64,000 nucleotides of DNA from Gammaproteobacteria bacterium. Its GTDB lineage: Bacteria; Pseudomonadota; Gammaproteobacteria; Enterobacterales; Alteromonadaceae. The notes below the pieces were generated by a model, which saw nothing but the letters and a program-made list of their open reading frames with translations, had not been told where the DNA came from and searched no databases. Numbering within the stretch: position 1 is the stretch's first letter; every line of letters starts with the position of its first letter. Where the stretch lies: contig JAHJZX010000043.1 in NCBI GenBank assembly GCA_018826295.1, positions 1 through 64,000 on the forward strand, read 5' to 3'. Of the stretch, positions 35,273 through 45,033 are shown piece after piece. Both the position numbers and the translations under genes were made by a program.

Positions 35273-36475
35273 TTAACGAAACAGCACTTTTTCCTGCTGG
35301 AACCAATGCACACAATAGGCAATTAGCGCTGCGGCTAAGGCGGCGGTAGAGGCAAAAATTAGTGACAATAAACCATAGTCAGCCGTGCCTTTTAATAACT
35401 CCTTTATGGCCAATGCAATATTGGTCAACGGAATTAAGGCCGTAGTAACATCCAATTCCATACCCGGTGCCATCGCCACCATCAGCGGCACTATCACTAC
35501 TATCATTAGCGGGCTCATATAATTTTGCGCTTCTTTAAAAGTGCGGGCATAAATTGAGATAGCCAGCAACAAGGCGGCAAAAATAGCTGCTGTGGGTAAT
35601 AGCAGCGAAAACATCAGCACTAAATCAAGCACCGAAATGGCCGCCAGAGCGTCAGACACTTTGGATAAATCGGCAAAGGCACTGATAATCGCTCCCCAGA
35701 CGCCAAGGCTAACCACGGTTATCAGCGCCGTCATCAGTGCTGTGGTTAACACGGTTAAAAATTTACCTAACACGATCGACGTACGGCTGATCGGACATAT
35801 TAATAACGTTTCCAGCGTGCCCCGCTCTTTTTCACCCGCGCCCATGTCCACCGCCGGATACATAGCACCGCTTAAACACAGCAACACCAGCGCATAGGCA
35901 AGCACGGCTCCTAAGCTTTCACCCAGATTTTCGCGCTGCTCTGCGGTATTAACCCGCGTCAACTCTACCGGTTTAATAATGGCAGTTAAGTTTGCCGGAT
36001 CGACACCAAGCTGACTTAAGGCGCCGCGCTGTAACTCTTCGGTATAAGTAGTTAGTAAGTCATTGAAGTGGTTATACATAAAATCAAGTTGCGACGAACT
36101 ATTATAAATAAGTTGCCACTCAGTTTGCTGAACCGCCGCTTTGCGACTGGCAAAGTCTGCCGGGATCACCAACGCCACATCAAATTCGTCGTTGCGAATA
36201 GCACTGATCAGCTCTTGCTCAGTACTGAGCGAAGTGTCTACTTTCTTGAAGTTTTTATGATAAAACAGTGCTTCGGCAAATTCCGGCGCCTGCTGCTCGT
36301 TAATAATCACGTAACGGTGTTGCTCTTGCATGGCTTTATTTGTCGTGGTGGCCATCACCGCACCAACGATAGCAAACAGCACCGGGAAAATAGCAATAGG
36401 GAGTAAAATAACAAAAATCAGCGTCTTTTTATCCCGCATCAGTTCTGTAAGTTCTTTAAAATAAACCTGCCACAT
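35273..36475 (-). CDS. ABC-2 type exporter permease (NatB-like)
   Basis: Inner-membrane permease of 400 residues. An N-terminal helix (about 20-42) is followed by a large periplasmic domain and a cluster of five to six helices near the C-terminus (from about residue 190). This is the ABC-2/NatB layout; the family exports sodium or drugs, but the substrate here is unknown. It starts directly at the end of the ATPase gene (TAA then ATG), with GGAGC about 8 bases upstream inside that gene. Confidence 0.85.
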   Translation of the reverse strand: MWQVYFKELTELMRDKKTLIFVILLPIAIFPVLFAIVGAVMATTTNKAMQEQHRYVIINEQQAPEFAEALFYHKNFKKVDTSLSTEQELISAIRNDEFDVALVIPADFASRKAAVQQTEWQLIYNSSSQLDFMYNHFNDLLTTYTEELQRGALSQLGVDPANLTAIIKPVELTRVNTAEQRENLGESLGAVLAYALVLLCLSGAMYPAVDMGAGEKERGTLETLLICPISRTSIVLGKFLTVLTTALMTALITVVSLGVWGAIISAFADLSKVSDALAAISVLDLVLMFSLLLPTAAIFAALLLAISIYARTFKEAQNYMSPLMIVVIVPLMVAMAPGMELDVTTALIPLTNIALAIKELLKGTADYGLLSLIFASTAALAAALIAYCVHWFQQEKVLFR

Positions 36476-37282
36476 TTACGCTGCTCCTTGCTGTTGCTGA
36501 CTGATCCCACCTTGTAACACCGACAAAAAGGCGTCCCGTAAATCGCCGTTATCAGCCAGGGCTCTAAACTGGCGAATGTCGCCGGAAAAGGCGCTGACGC
36601 CTTTGTCGATAACGACCACGCGGTCACACAATGATGCCACTTCATCCAAATGGTGAGTCGAGAAAATCACCGGCGTGCCAGCCGCTTTTAAGCCTTTAAT
36701 AAAATCCAGTACCGTTTGTACTGTCATAATATCTAAACCTGTTGTTGGTTCATCCAGGATCACCACCTTAGGGCTGTGTACCACAGCACGGGCAATGGCG
36801 GTTTTTTGTTTCATGCCGGTCGACATGCTGTCAGCGCGGCGGTTGGCAAAATCGTGCATATTCAGTAGCGTAAACAGCTCGTCAATGCGCTGCTTTAAAG
36901 CTTGCTCTTTCATGCCGTGTAAGCGGCCAAAATAGGCAATATTTTCAAAGGCGGTCAGTTTGCCGTACAAACCGGTATCGGCCGATAAAAAGCCGATCTG
37001 TTGCCGCGCCTTTACCGGTTGTTTTAATACATCAACACCATTTAATAATACTGAACCGGCATCGGGTTTAAGTGCGGTAGACAACATACGCAAGGTGGTA
37101 GTTTTACCGGCACCATTGGGCCCCAACAGGCCTAGTACTTCACCACTGCTGCAACTGAAGCTGACGTTTCGCACTGAATGAAAGGCATCTTTACTGTACC
37201 GTACGTCCTGTTTTTCAGTATCTGATAACTTGTTGTTTTTACTAAGTGCAAACGCCTTAGCTAAATCCTGAATTTCAATCAT
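36476..37282 (-). CDS. ABC exporter ATPase (NatA-like)
   Basis: Cytoplasmic ATPase of 268 residues powering the adjacent ABC-2 permease. Walker A is GLLGPNGAGKTTTLRML, the signature is STGMKQKTAIARA, Walker B is VVILDEPTTGLD, and the switch histidine is in FSTHHLDEV. AGGA lies 9 bases before the ATG. The gene pair resembles NatAB sodium exporters. Confidence 0.88.
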   Translation of the reverse strand: MIEIQDLAKAFALSKNNKLSDTEKQDVRYSKDAFHSVRNVSFSCSSGEVLGLLGPNGAGKTTTLRMLSTALKPDAGSVLLNGVDVLKQPVKARQQIGFLSADTGLYGKLTAFENIAYFGRLHGMKEQALKQRIDELFTLLNMHDFANRRADSMSTGMKQKTAIARAVVHSPKVVILDEPTTGLDIMTVQTVLDFIKGLKAAGTPVIFSTHHLDEVASLCDRVVVIDKGVSAFSGDIRQFRALADNGDLRDAFLSVLQGGISQQQQGAA

Positions 37283-37306
37283 GCAAGCATCCTGTTAGCA
37301 AAGCGG

Positions 37307-38125
37307 CTAGGTTTTACGCCGCGGCCGGAAATAGTTTGTATTATGATAAAAGCTGGTGGTTTCATTCTCGTTATACCAGCCCGGTACGCCCAAAATCGGC
37401 AAAGGCGTTAGCTGTCGATTATCAATAAGTAGCGCCTGGTTAGCAATTTGTTCATGCAGTTTGTTATCAATAAAACTGTAAGCAGCTGTTAAAGACCATT
37501 GGCTAAAACCGTCCGGCACCTCAATAAACAGCGCTTTTGCTGTCAGACCAATAAAGGGTGCGGTAGCCATTTCGTAGATAGCATGGCCGAATATTATTGG
37601 CCGTACCTGCTGCTGCCAGTCGCTGCGTCTGGCGACAAAGCTTTGTTGCCACTGGTGTGCGCGTAGCAGGTCAGCATGCTGATTTGCTGCAGGTTCCAGG
37701 CAAATCACTACGCCACATTCATCAAACAAGGTTAACTTATTGCGCAGTTTACTGCGCTGCTTTAAGCCATGCTGTGCTATCTCGGCCATATGCAATTGAT
37801 TAAGCAAGGCTTTAGTCTGCGGAAATAAATTCCAGATCAGCGCCCCGAAGAAGTCATGCCAGTTGTCTTTTCGGGTAGGCACCTGAGCAGTTGCATAAAT
37901 ATATTCTTCATAATAACGGCCGTCGGCACTTAGTGCGTCATTATCGACAAAGCTGACCGCAGATTGTGACCGGTGCTGATTAAGCCAGGCAACATCCGGG
38001 TACTGTGTTAACTGCGCCAAGCCAAAACGCTGACAGAGATCAGCAAATATCGGGTTAGCCAGCAACAAAGCTGTGCTCCAGTTAGCCGGTGGCGTAAAGC
38101 GGTTTTTTACTTCAGTTTTTTGCAT
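37307..38125 (-). CDS. DUF3025 family protein
   Basis: Cytoplasmic protein of 272 residues with no signal or membrane segment. The stretches DDFFGALIWNLFPQTKALLNQLH-like (after NWH) and RNKLTLFDECGVVICLE are characteristic of DUF3025, a gammaproteobacterial and betaproteobacterial family without known function. It lies 24 bases upstream of the ABC ATPase on the same strand and could share its transcript. The ribosome binding site is weak. Confidence 0.82.
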   Translation of the reverse strand: MQKTEVKNRFTPPANWSTALLLANPIFADLCQRFGLAQLTQYPDVAWLNQHRSQSAVSFVDNDALSADGRYYEEYIYATAQVPTRKDNWHDFFGALIWNLFPQTKALLNQLHMAEIAQHGLKQRSKLRNKLTLFDECGVVICLEPAANQHADLLRAHQWQQSFVARRSDWQQQVRPIIFGHAIYEMATAPFIGLTAKALFIEVPDGFSQWSLTAAYSFIDNKLHEQIANQALLIDNRQLTPLPILGVPGWYNENETTSFYHNTNYFRPRRKT

Positions 38126-38435
38126 AAGTGTCTTATCTGTTGCTGTAGCTGAAAACCCTCAGCATGAATTACTTACAAAAAGCGCGAAAAAGCGCTTGCA
38201 ATTTTAGCATGGCGTGGCACATTCAAGGGGTACGTTTAGCCGTACATACTGCCAAAAGCACCCGTCATCTTTCAACCTACACGGGTGTTGGCTGCGACAC
38301 TTTACCCCTATCACTTAGTACAGCTAAGTTCAAGGGGATAAATTGCCTTGCCGCCTACGTGTAAGTTGAAATATTTAGGGTGCAGAATGTGTTTAAACCA
38401 GTGGGTTTATTCGAATTAATTTAATAGAGGTTATC
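38126..38435. other. Intergenic region upstream of asnB
   Basis: No gene is visible over 310 bases between the divergent DUF3025 and asnB genes. Much of it is the 124-base palindrome. A second short inverted repeat, GTACG-TTTAGC-CGTAC, lies at about 38230-38245, and TTCAAGGGG occurs both here and in the palindrome. A GAGG ribosome binding site sits 6 bases before asnB. Confidence 0.6.
38259..38382. repeat. 124-base nearly continuous palindrome (MITE-like or structured RNA)
   Basis: The ends CACCC and GGGTG pair. Inside them TTTCAAC-c-TACACG (38270-38283) pairs with CGTGTA-a-GTTGAAA (38358-38371), 13 of 14 positions. At the centre CCCCT/AGGGG (38305-38309 and 38333-38337) and ACTTAG/CTAAGT (38313-38318 and 38324-38329) form a further stem. 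A competing local hairpin pairs CACCCG (38259) with CGGGTG (38282-38287). The element lies between the DUF3025 start and asnB. It looks like a small non-autonomous mobile element or a folded RNA; no direct repeat at its edges was established. Confidence 0.6.
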
Positions 38436-40100
38436 ATGTGTTCGATATTCGGGGTGCTTGACATCAAAACTGATGTTAAAGCCTTGCGCCAGCAGGCGCT
38501 GCAGTTATCCAAGTTATTACGTCACCGCGGGCCAGACTGGTCTGGCGTATGGAATAACGACAATGCCATTTTAGTGCACGAGCGCCTGGCGATTGTAGAT
38601 ACTGAAAATGGCGCCCAGCCTCTGATAAATGATAATCGAAATCACATTCTGGCAGTGAATGGTGAGATCTATAATCATAAGCAGCTTGAAAAAGGGCTCG
38701 CTACCGCTTACCCATTCAAAACCAAGTCAGATTGTGAAGTGATATTACCGTTGTATCTGCAGCACGGCGCTGAATTTATTGACCAACTGCAGGGTATGTT
38801 CGCCTTTATTTTGTATGACGCCGAACAAAACCGTTACCTGATAGCCCGTGATCATATCGGTATTATTCCGCTGTATTACGGTTACGACGAACACGGCCAG
38901 CTGTTTGTCGCATCGGAGTTAAAAGCACTGGTGCCGGTATGCAAACAAATTAAAGAATTTCCACCGGGACATTACTTCGACAGCAAAATCGGTGAATTAC
39001 GCAAGTACTATCAGCGTGACTGGCAAAGCTATGACGCGGTAAAAGATAACCCGGCCAGCTTAACCGAGCTGAAAACCGCGTTGGAAAACAGCGTTAAAAG
39101 CCACTTAATGTCTGATGTGCCCTATGGTGTACTGCTATCTGGTGGCCTGGACTCATCACTCACTTCTGTTATTGCCCAGCAATTTGCCAAGCGCCGGGTT
39201 GAAGATGATGGACAAAGTGAAGCCTGGTGGCCACGTTTGCACTCTTTTGCTGTCGGTCTGGCTGGCTCGCCGGACTTAATTGCCGCGCAAAAAGTGGCGG
39301 ATGCCATCGGCACGGTGCACCACACTGTGCACTTTACGGTGCAGGAAGGTTTAGACTCGCTACGCGACGTCATTTACTTTCTGGAAACCTATGATGTCAC
39401 CACTATCCGCGCGTCTACCCCTATGTATTTGATGGCCCGCAAAATTAAGGCCATGGGTATTAAGATGGTACTGTCAGGCGAAGGCTCTGATGAGCTGTTT
39501 GGTGGCTATTTGTATTTCCATAAAGCCCCAAACGCGAAAGAGTTTCATGAAGAAACCTTACGTAAACTTGACCGCCTGCATATGTTTGACTGCAACCGCG
39601 CCAACAAAGCCATGTCGGCCTGGGGTATTGAAGCCCGGGTACCGTTTTTGGATAAAGAGTTTATGGACGTAGCGATGCGCTTAAACCCGCAGGCCAAAAT
39701 GTGTGGTGGTGGCAAGATGGAAAAACACATTTTACGCCAGGCGTTTGATGGTGTGCTGCCGGATGAAATTTTGTGGCGTCAGAAAGAGCAATTCTCTGAT
39801 GGCGTTGGCTACAGCTGGATCGACAGCTTAAAAGCCCATGCCGAAAAAGAAGTGACCGATCAACAAATGGCGACTGCCAGCTTCCGCTTCCCGGTCAATA
39901 CGCCAGACAGCAAAGAAGCTTATTATTACCGGGTGATTTTTGAGGAGCACTTCCCGCACGCCGGTGCTATTTCTTGTGTACCAGGCGGTAAATCGGTAGC
40001 TTGCTCTACGCCAGAAGCCTTGGCCTGGGATGCTAAAATGGCGCAAATGACCGACCCTTCTGGTCGTGCTGTACGCGATGTGCATACCCAAGCTTACTAA
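38436..40100 (+). CDS. asnB: Asparagine synthase B (glutamine-hydrolysing)
   Basis: Enzyme that makes asparagine from aspartate, glutamine and ATP. The 554-residue protein starts Met-Cys, so Cys2 becomes the glutaminase nucleophile after methionine removal. N-terminal amidotransferase motifs are LRHRGPDWSG and NGEIYNHK; the synthetase domain has the ATP loop LLSGGLDSSL and the SGEGSDELFGGY motif. Length equals that of E. coli AsnB. A strong terminator follows. Confidence 0.97.
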   Translation: MCSIFGVLDIKTDVKALRQQALQLSKLLRHRGPDWSGVWNNDNAILVHERLAIVDTENGAQPLINDNRNHILAVNGEIYNHKQLEKGLATAYPFKTKSDCEVILPLYLQHGAEFIDQLQGMFAFILYDAEQNRYLIARDHIGIIPLYYGYDEHGQLFVASELKALVPVCKQIKEFPPGHYFDSKIGELRKYYQRDWQSYDAVKDNPASLTELKTALENSVKSHLMSDVPYGVLLSGGLDSSLTSVIAQQFAKRRVEDDGQSEAWWPRLHSFAVGLAGSPDLIAAQKVADAIGTVHHTVHFTVQEGLDSLRDVIYFLETYDVTTIRASTPMYLMARKIKAMGIKMVLSGEGSDELFGGYLYFHKAPNAKEFHEETLRKLDRLHMFDCNRANKAMSAWGIEARVPFLDKEFMDVAMRLNPQAKMCGGGKMEKHILRQAFDGVLPDEILWRQKEQFSDGVGYSWIDSLKAHAEKEVTDQQMATASFRFPVNTPDSKEAYYYRVIFEEHFPHAGAISCVPGGKSVACSTPEALAWDAKMAQMTDPSGRAVRDVHTQAY

Positions 40101-40116
40101 GTAATAACGCTGAAAA

Positions 40117-40147
40117 AACAAAGGCCACGCAATGCGTGGCCTTTTTA
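40117..40147. terminator. Bidirectional terminator between asnB and the RND operon
   Basis: GGCCACGC-AAT-GCGTGGCC followed by TTTTTA on the plus strand, with an A-rich run on the other side, so it serves asnB and the convergent RND operon. Confidence 0.9.
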
Positions 40148-40164
40148 TTGCCGGCAGTACCGGA

Positions 40165-43100
40165 TTATTTCGATATAACTTCGCCTATACGGGTGTCCTG
40201 TTTATGCTCTTTTTTGCGGAACAGGTTTTTCACATCTTCTAAGATCACATACAGCGCCGGTATTAGCAGCAGTGTGATAATAGTGGCAAACAAAATACCA
40301 AATGCCAGCGACACCGCCATTGGCACCACGATTTTCGCCTGTAAGCTGCGCTCCAGCACTATTGGCGCCAAACCAACAAAGGTGGTTAAAGACGTCAGCA
40401 AAATTGCCCGAAAACGCTGTGCACCGGCCTGGGACACGGCCTGGCGTACTGACATACCCTCTTCGCGGGCACGGTTAACAAAATCAACCATTACCAGCGA
40501 GTCGTTTACCACCACACCGGCCAACGCCACCAAACCAAAGATCGACATAATGCTCATGCTAAGCCCAAGCACCATATGCCCTATTACCGCGCCCACTAAT
40601 CCAAAGGGTATTACGCTCATGATAATAAGCGGCTGACTGTACGATTTCAGTGGTATTGCCATCAAGGCGTAAATACAAAACAGCGCAAAAACACCGGCTT
40701 TAAGTAAGTCGACCTGAGCATCCATTTCATCCTGGCTGGCCCCATCAAGCTCGCCGGTTACCCCTTCGTATTTCGCTGTAATCTCAGGAATAACAGTTTT
40801 ACGCATTTCGCCAACCACTTTGCCCGGTTCAACGCTACTTTTATCCGCTGCTGCGATAATAGTCACGGCCCGTTCACCGTTAACGCGGTTAATCGCACTG
40901 AAGCTTGGCTGCATGGTATAGCTTGCTACCTGGGAAAACGGAATTTCGCCGCCATCTTTGGTACGAATACGCATGTTTTCTAAACTACCGACAGAGCTGC
41001 GTTCATCGCGCGGGTAACGCACCATGACTTTTACTTCCTCACCGTCGCGCTGTACCCGTTGCGCTTCGGCACCATAAAAGCCGTAGCGGACCTGACGGGC
41101 AACATCTGACAGGGTTAAGCCAAGCAGATGGGCTTCGGGTTTTAGCTGTAACACTATCTCGTCGTTACCACCGAGCAAATTATCTTCTATATCGTATACA
41201 CCAGCATACTCGGCCAGACGGGCCTTAAGCTCTTCGGTTGCCAGCTTCAGATTATCCAGATTAGTACCGCGCAGTTGCAGCGCGATATCTGCCCCGCCAC
41301 CACCACCGGTGGAAGCATTTATTTTAAAGGCTTTTAAGCCTGGGATATCCGGCATTTCCTGGCGCCAACGATTGGCAATTTCAAAGCCGTCAATTTCACG
41401 GCCTTCGCTTTTTTCCAGCTCGACCACCAGCTGGCCAGCGGTATCACCCTGCAAAAACATCAGCCGGTGTTTCACTATATCTTCGTCGAATTCAGCGTTG
41501 AGCTGCGCATTGGCACGCATTAATGCGGCTTCTGCTTCACGCAATGCATTAACGGTAGCTTTGTTGGAGGCGCCTTCCTGCATAATCAGATTGGCATTAA
41601 TAAAGTCACTGGGGATATTCGGGAAAAACACCCAGCGCACCAAGCCACCACTTAATACACCAAACATCAGGATCAGCATGGCGAAAAACGCTGCCATGGT
41701 AATGTAACGGTATTCAATGCAACGTTCGACAAATGGCTGATAGCGCTTGGTAACAAAACGATGCATTGCCGCAGCTATAGTCAGACGTACGGCTTTTAAC
41801 ATATTGCTGCAACTGCGGCCCAGGCCGTAAAACAGCCCTTTGCGCTCAGGATCCCAGGGTTTGGTATCCATATTGACAATATGCGCCGGCAATATCATTT
41901 TCGACTCAACCAATGAGAAGATCAGACACAGCACCACGACCCAGGCTATTGAGCCCCAAATCGGCGCCTGGGCGCCGCCCACCATTAGCATTGGGGTAAA
42001 AGCAGCTATAGTCGTTAACACACCAAAGGTGGCTGGCATGGCCACTTTTTTCGCCCCGGCGATAACAGCTTCTGCCGATTTACCGCGTTTTTCAATTTCA
42101 CTGTAGGCACTTTCACCAATAATAATGGCGTCGTCCACCACTATACCCAGCACCAGAATAAAGCCGAACAAACTGATCATGTTGATAGAGACATTAAACA
42201 GTGGCAGTGGCAACATTGCCATAGCACCGAGGAAACACACCGGTATGCCAACCATTACCCAGAATGCAATGCGGAACTCAAGAAACAACGTTAACGCCAA
42301 CAGCACCAAAAAAGCACCCATCAGCAGGTTGTTGCTCATTAAATCAAGCCGGCCTTGCAGGTAATAACTGGAATCGCCCCAATGCGCTATTGATACCGAC
42401 GATGGCAACTGCTTTTGTTTACGCTCAACATAGGCTTTTACCGTCTCGGCAATTTTTAAAGTATTGTCATCGCCCACTGCTCCAACCCGGATTGATACCG
42501 AGTTTTTACCATCAAAGGTTGATAAATCTTCACTGTCGATAAAACCATCGTTAACACTGGCAATGTCTTTCAGCGTCAGCTTGGTACCATCGGCAAAGGT
42601 TAACAGAACAATGTCTTCAAAATCCTGCAGATAATAGGCCTGGCCTTTAGTACGCAGCAATATATTACCGCTATCCGACTTGATCGAACCACCAGGCAAA
42701 TCCACTGAACTGCCGCGAATAGCATTTACCACCTGCTCAAAGGTTAAACCGTATTCTTTTAACTTCAGTTCAGACAGCTCTATCGCAATTTCATATTCGC
42801 GGGCACCAATTACATCGACCTTGCTAATACCCGGCAGCTTCTTCAGCTCGTCACGGACATCTTTTGCCAGCTCTTTTAAAGTACGCTCGTTGGCATCACC
42901 GTATAGCGATAACCACATCACATCGGCTTGAAATCTTACCCGGTACACTACCGGCTTTTCAGTTTGCTCGGGCAAAGAAGAAATAGCCGACACCTGGGTT
43001 TTAATTTCGTCCATCACCTCCTGCACGTCGTAGTTGTTGGCGACTTCGGCACGCACCGTCGCCAGGCCTTCCACTGCAGTAGAGCGGATGCGCTTAATAC

Positions 43101-43338
43101 CATTAATACCACGCAGGCTTTCTTCAATTTTATCAATAACGCCGGTTTCAACTTCCTGCGGAGCTGCGCCCAAATAAGGTACACGGATATTCACCTGCTC
43201 CAGCACAATCTCCGGAAATATTTGCTTTTTAATGGTGAATAGTGAAAACACACCGGCAACCAGAATAATCGCCATCAGCAGATTGGCGGCTACGCTGTTA
43301 CGGGCAAACCAGGCAATTAACCCCTTATTGGTATCCAT
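40165..43338 (-). CDS. RND-family efflux permease (second system)
   Basis: Inner-membrane efflux pump subunit of 1057 residues. It opens with a helix after NKGLIAWFARNSVAANLLMAIILVAGVFSL and carries two periplasmic loops and two helix clusters. GIVVDDAIIIGESAY gives the acidic pair of the proton relay. The N-terminus and the DVIGAREYEIAIELS region resemble the hydrophobe/amphiphile exporters of unknown substrate common in marine Alteromonadales. It begins 4 bases after the adaptor gene. No outer-membrane channel gene is adjacent. Confidence 0.9.
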   Translation of the reverse strand: MDTNKGLIAWFARNSVAANLLMAIILVAGVFSLFTIKKQIFPEIVLEQVNIRVPYLGAAPQEVETGVIDKIEESLRGINGIKRIRSTAVEGLATVRAEVANNYDVQEVMDEIKTQVSAISSLPEQTEKPVVYRVRFQADVMWLSLYGDANERTLKELAKDVRDELKKLPGISKVDVIGAREYEIAIELSELKLKEYGLTFEQVVNAIRGSSVDLPGGSIKSDSGNILLRTKGQAYYLQDFEDIVLLTFADGTKLTLKDIASVNDGFIDSEDLSTFDGKNSVSIRVGAVGDDNTLKIAETVKAYVERKQKQLPSSVSIAHWGDSSYYLQGRLDLMSNNLLMGAFLVLLALTLFLEFRIAFWVMVGIPVCFLGAMAMLPLPLFNVSINMISLFGFILVLGIVVDDAIIIGESAYSEIEKRGKSAEAVIAGAKKVAMPATFGVLTTIAAFTPMLMVGGAQAPIWGSIAWVVVLCLIFSLVESKMILPAHIVNMDTKPWDPERKGLFYGLGRSCSNMLKAVRLTIAAAMHRFVTKRYQPFVERCIEYRYITMAAFFAMLILMFGVLSGGLVRWVFFPNIPSDFINANLIMQEGASNKATVNALREAEAALMRANAQLNAEFDEDIVKHRLMFLQGDTAGQLVVELEKSEGREIDGFEIANRWRQEMPDIPGLKAFKINASTGGGGGADIALQLRGTNLDNLKLATEELKARLAEYAGVYDIEDNLLGGNDEIVLQLKPEAHLLGLTLSDVARQVRYGFYGAEAQRVQRDGEEVKVMVRYPRDERSSVGSLENMRIRTKDGGEIPFSQVASYTMQPSFSAINRVNGERAVTIIAAADKSSVEPGKVVGEMRKTVIPEITAKYEGVTGELDGASQDEMDAQVDLLKAGVFALFCIYALMAIPLKSYSQPLIIMSVIPFGLVGAVIGHMVLGLSMSIMSIFGLVALAGVVVNDSLVMVDFVNRAREEGMSVRQAVSQAGAQRFRAILLTSLTTFVGLAPIVLERSLQAKIVVPMAVSLAFGILFATIITLLLIPALYVILEDVKNLFRKKEHKQDTRIGEVISK

Positions 43339-43342
43339 AGGG

Positions 43343-44563
43343 TTACTCCTTCACCTGAGATGTCAACACAGCAGCACCGCCGTCTTTATCAGCGGCCAGC
43401 TCGGTAGCGTTATCAGCACCGGCAATACGCACCTGTGTACCGGCCAGCGGGTTAGCAATGGCAGATGTCGCCAGACGGTCGCTGTCTAAAAAGCCACTGC
43501 GGATGTAGGCAAATTGCTCATCAGAGCGCTCGATAACGACATCACGAAATTGCAGTTGCTCTTCAGTATCAACCACCAACACCTGCTGCTGCGCCAGCAA
43601 TAAATACCGCGGAATAACCACCACATCAGAGGTGGCATTACCCATTATTTGCGCCTGCACAAAGCGGCCGAACCGCAGCGGTGTCGCACCGGACGTGTTG
43701 CGCCGATACGGATCTTCAATCTGCGCGACAGCATAAATAACCCGGCTGCGTTCATCTAAAACCCCTTCGGTGCGCACTAAGCGGGCTGGCCACTGCGAAA
43801 TAACCCCAGATACGACAGCCGTTAACATCACCTCTGGTTTAACCGGATCATCGATAGATTGTGGCAACTGAATAAAGCCAGCGTCATTATCGGTAATCGG
43901 TAAACGGACTTCGGCGATATCAGTGCCGTACACCACGCCAACACTGGTGCCACGGCTGATAAACTGCCCCAGGTTTACTGCCCGGCTTCTTACCATACCG
44001 GCATAAGGGGCACGAATTTCGGTGCGTGCCAAATCACGTTTCGCCCGCTCCAGCTCGGCCTCGGCTGAACGCACATTCGCCAGTGCACCTGCCAGTTGCG
44101 GCCGGCGTAAGCCAAGTTCAGGCGCTGTGCCGTCGGTAAAAGAGCGCCACTCTTCCTCTGCCACCCGGCCGCGGGCTTTTTCTTCTTCCAGCGCCGCCTG
44201 CGCGTTAGCCAAACTTGCTTCGGCCGCTTTTACATTAGTCAGGTAATCTGCTTGCTCTACCCGCACCAATAAATCACCGGCATTAAAAAAGCCGCCTTCA
44301 ATAAAACTGTCTGCCACATCAACAATGCGGCCATTAACTTCAGATACCAGGCTGGTTTCCAGCCTTGGTTTAACCGTACCCTGAGACTGAATACGATAAA
44401 CAATATCCTGTTGCTCTATCGGTTGCGCCGTAACTAAAATTGTCTGCCGTTGTTCTTCTTTTTTCTCTGGCGGTTTGCGCAAACTGCTCAGGCTGCCAGC
44501 GGCAACTATTGCAACAGCCACTACAGCTACAGGTATCAGGATTTTTTTAATTTTTGCTGCCAT
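43343..44563 (-). CDS. RND efflux periplasmic adaptor (second system)
   Basis: Membrane-fusion protein of about 406 residues, anchored by one N-terminal helix (ILIPVAVVAVAIVAAGSL). The lipoyl half-motif (VNGRIVDVADSFIEGGFFNAGDLLVRVE) and the second half (RTEIRAPYAGMVRSRAVNLGQFI) flank an alanine/glutamate-rich helical hairpin. The frame is open with a GTG at 44575, but the ATG at 44563 has GGGA about 7 bases upstream and is preferred. It feeds the downstream RND permease. Confidence 0.87.
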   Translation of the reverse strand: MAAKIKKILIPVAVVAVAIVAAGSLSSLRKPPEKKEEQRQTILVTAQPIEQQDIVYRIQSQGTVKPRLETSLVSEVNGRIVDVADSFIEGGFFNAGDLLVRVEQADYLTNVKAAEASLANAQAALEEEKARGRVAEEEWRSFTDGTAPELGLRRPQLAGALANVRSAEAELERAKRDLARTEIRAPYAGMVRSRAVNLGQFISRGTSVGVVYGTDIAEVRLPITDNDAGFIQLPQSIDDPVKPEVMLTAVVSGVISQWPARLVRTEGVLDERSRVIYAVAQIEDPYRRNTSGATPLRFGRFVQAQIMGNATSDVVVIPRYLLLAQQQVLVVDTEEQLQFRDVVIERSDEQFAYIRSGFLDSDRLATSAIANPLAGTQVRIAGADNATELAADKDGGAAVLTSQVKE

Positions 44564-45033
44564 GTTGATTCCCACGTTATATTTTTAAACTTGCACTGGT
44601 TTTATTCTAAAACGACAACGGCGTAAAGTAACCGGCAGAATGTTACGCTTTGTATCTGCCAGGCTAATTATAAGAAGACTATTCCAGGTTGCTGATAAAA
44701 ACTACAGCTATATCAAACTGCGCCAGCAAGCTAAATATAAGGCTTTAACACTTTTTCGCCGCTTAACAACACGCTGCTACTTCTGGCATCAAGCGAGCAA
44801 ACCGTCATTAGTTAGTAATATCTTGTTACAACTGCTGTATCATTTTGCGGCGGCGCGCTTTTGCCATTTTAGTTATATCGATCTTTAAAATTAGTATTTG
44901 CTGCAAGCGCTAATTTTTCTTAAGGTAGACAACGCCATAAAGTGTTCATAAATCAATCACAAAAACAGAGCATTATGTACTGCCGACATTGACAGACGTA
45001 TACCGGTTAATCATTAGCATTGAGGGTGACATT
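44564..45033. other. Intergenic region between the RND operon and the CBM48 gene
   Basis: Nearly 470 bases without a convincing gene. It must contain both divergent promoters; no strong promoter or operator could be picked out. One 82-codon frame on the plus strand (44640-44888) has no ribosome binding site and an unusual composition. Confidence 0.5.

Noticed and set aside
38164-38364. 66-codon plus-strand frame inside the palindromic element upstream of asnB
   Set aside because: It crosses the arms of the palindrome and has no ribosome binding site or family resemblance.
44640-44888. 82-codon open frame between the second RND adaptor and the CBM48 gene
   Set aside because: No ribosome binding site, odd composition rich in Tyr, Arg and Phe, and no recognisable domain; more likely random.
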